The notes beneath the pieces were generated by a model, which saw only the letters and a program-made list of their open reading frames with translations, searched no databases and was not told the DNA's origin. Source: Syntrophomonadaceae bacterium (lineage in GTDB: Bacteria > Bacillota > Dethiobacteria > DTU022). From it: 6,928 bases of DNA. The stretch covers positions 1 to 6,928 of the forward strand of contig PXBM01000042.1 of the NCBI GenBank assembly GCA_003566935.1, in the 5' to 3' direction. Made by a program: the position numbers and the translations under genes. Of this stretch, positions 5,769-6,928 are shown piece after piece. How positions within the stretch are numbered: position 1 is the first letter of the stretch; each line of letters starts with the position of its first letter.

Positions 5769-6928
5769 TTGAAGATTCTTTTTGTGGAATCACATAATTT
5801 AGACCGGCCCGACCCGCTCGGTTCACACCACTATATTCGTCTCTTTCAGGAAGCCGGGCACGATTGCCTGTGGCTTGGGCCGGCTGTCAGCCCGATGCAC
5901 CTATTTAAGCCGGATGCCCTGAACCGCCACCGTTTTAAGGTATGGCGGGAAGGTGGCAGCACGGTTGACGGTATCAGGTGGCTGGTTCCTTGCAGCCTGC
6001 TATTTTATTATAACCTGCCCCTGCTGCGCAGCCTGGCCGTGGGGCGCAGTCAGTACCGTTACTGTCTTCCTCCACTGGCAGGCCAGCTGAAACGGGCCGG
6101 GTTTGGTGAAGTTGACCTGCTCTGGTGTGCCGGGCCGGTGGCCCTGAGCCTGCTTGACCTGGTACCGCACCGTCTCAGCTGTTACCGCCTGGCGGACAGG
6201 CTCGATAAGTTTTCCGGGATTCCGGCAAATGTTGGAGAACTGCAGAAGGAGCTGATCAGGCGGGTTGATTTTGTGCTGGCCACGTCGCGCTCACTGTGGG
6301 AATGGGCGCGCATGGTGCGGGAGGATAATGTTTATTACCTGCCGAACGGAGTGAGTGAGTCATTTTTTAAGGAAGTGGATGAGAAACCTGATGATTTCCC
6401 GGCTGACGAAAGACCGGTAGCGGTTTACTGCGGAACAATTGATACCCGTTTTGACCTGGATACCCTGGCATTTGCAGTCCGTGAACTAAAAGAAGAGGTG
6501 CACTTTCTGCTGGTCGGTCCGCTGACGGATAAGAGTTTGCAAGCGGGGCTTACAGGGCTGGCCGCAGAAGGAAATTTTACCATGTTAGGAGCGAAACCTT
6601 ACGGCGCTTTGCCTGCTTACCTGCAGGGGGCGGCGGCCGGGCTGATTCCCTTTCAGCTAAACGAGCTGACGGAAGCGGTAAACCCGATCAAGTATTATGA
6701 ATACCTGTCCTGCGGATTACCGGTTGTGGCCCCGCAAATGAGGGAGCTTAAAGAGATGGACGGGCCGCTGCACAGTTACAGCGACCGGGAAAGTTTCTGT
6801 AATGCAGTCAGGGAAGCTGTCGCAGCAGGCAAAAACGGGGCTTATCGGGATGAACTGTGGCAGTTTGCTTTAAAGCATACCTGGCGCAGTCGATTTGAAG
6901 AGATTGAAAAAATTATAGATAATCTAAA
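5769..6928 (+). CDS. GT-B glycosyltransferase (GT1/GT4-like), 3' end outside window
   Basis: At least 386 residues are visible with no stop before the window edge. The product is inferred to transfer a sugar from a nucleotide donor within repeat-unit assembly. The N-terminal domain opens with the strand KILFVESH (2-9), followed by a GSHHYIRLFQEAGHD segment; LLWCAGP (117-123), YRLADRLDKF (139-148) and VDFVLATSRSLW (166-177) follow. LPNGV at 191-195 marks the interdomain linker. The C-terminal donor-binding half shows VAVYCGTIDTRFD, HFLLVGP and NPIKYYEYLSCGLPVV starting at residue 305, the usual nucleotide-sugar site, with E311 the likely key glutamate. The ending (W-SRFEEIEKII) resembles family C-termini, so only a few residues are probably missing. 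Start is TTG 5769, fixed by a TGA six bases upstream and a good ribosome-binding site. It shares its N-terminal architecture with the half-length protein at 3429-4073. Donor and acceptor are unknown. Confidence 0.88.
   Translation, partial: MKILFVESHNLDRPDPLGSHHYIRLFQEAGHDCLWLGPAVSPMHLFKPDALNRHRFKVWREGGSTVDGIRWLVPCSLLFYYNLPLLRSLAVGRSQYRYCLPPLAGQLKRAGFGEVDLLWCAGPVALSLLDLVPHRLSCYRLADRLDKFSGIPANVGELQKELIRRVDFVLATSRSLWEWARMVREDNVYYLPNGVSESFFKEVDEKPDDFPADERPVAVYCGTIDTRFDLDTLAFAVRELKEEVHFLLVGPLTDKSLQAGLTGLAAEGNFTMLGAKPYGALPAYLQGAAAGLIPFQLNELTEAVNPIKYYEYLSCGLPVVAPQMRELKEMDGPLHSYSDRESFCNAVREAVAAGKNGAYRDELWQFALKHTWRSRFEEIEKIIDNL

Noticed and set aside
1..6928. CRISPR array, tRNA/rRNA, insertion sequence or transposon ends
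   Set aside because: I saw no spaced repeat array, no RNA gene signature, no transposase-like protein and no long terminal inverted repeats; the only repeats are the short ones listed.

Overview
The window is a stretch of a surface-polysaccharide (O-antigen, capsule or exopolysaccharide) gene cluster. Every gene I can support is on the + strand. Composition is moderate in G+C, ribosome-binding sites are strong GGAGG-type sequences, and TTG is used as a start at least twice. This fits a mid-GC Firmicute of the Clostridia/Peptococcaceae kind, but that is a low-confidence guess because no phylogenetic marker is present.

Layout. 1-261: the C-terminal end of a glucose-1-phosphate cytidylyltransferase (rfbF), entering from outside the window. 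262-452: an AT-rich gap of 191 bases with a 13-bp tandem repeat, an operator-like dyad and weak promoter-like sequences. 453-1499: an extended-SDR sugar-nucleotide dehydratase, most likely CDP-glucose 4,6-dehydratase (rfbG). 1513-2367 and 2430-3413: two GT-A (family 2 type) glycosyltransferases. 3429-4073: a protein that looks like only the N-terminal half of a GT-B glycosyltransferase, with an acidic helical tail instead of the donor-binding half. 4136-5686: a Wzx/RfbX-type flippase. 5769-6928: a full-length GT-B glycosyltransferase that runs off the right edge.

How they work together (inference from families). RfbF makes CDP-glucose and RfbG converts it to CDP-4-dehydro-6-deoxyglucose, the entry point to CDP-linked deoxy- and dideoxysugars. 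The glycosyltransferases build a lipid-linked repeat unit on the cytoplasmic face, and the flippase moves it across the membrane. No polymerase, ligase, initiating phosphoglycosyltransferase or later CDP-sugar enzyme (RfbH type) is in the window.

I do not see a clearly new biological system. The most unusual points are the stand-alone GT-B half next to a related full-length enzyme across the flippase gene, and its reading frame, which extends 23 residues upstream of the first ATG to a probable ATT start. There is also a run of non-ATG starts, and a short protein-like open stretch in the gap after the flippase gene.
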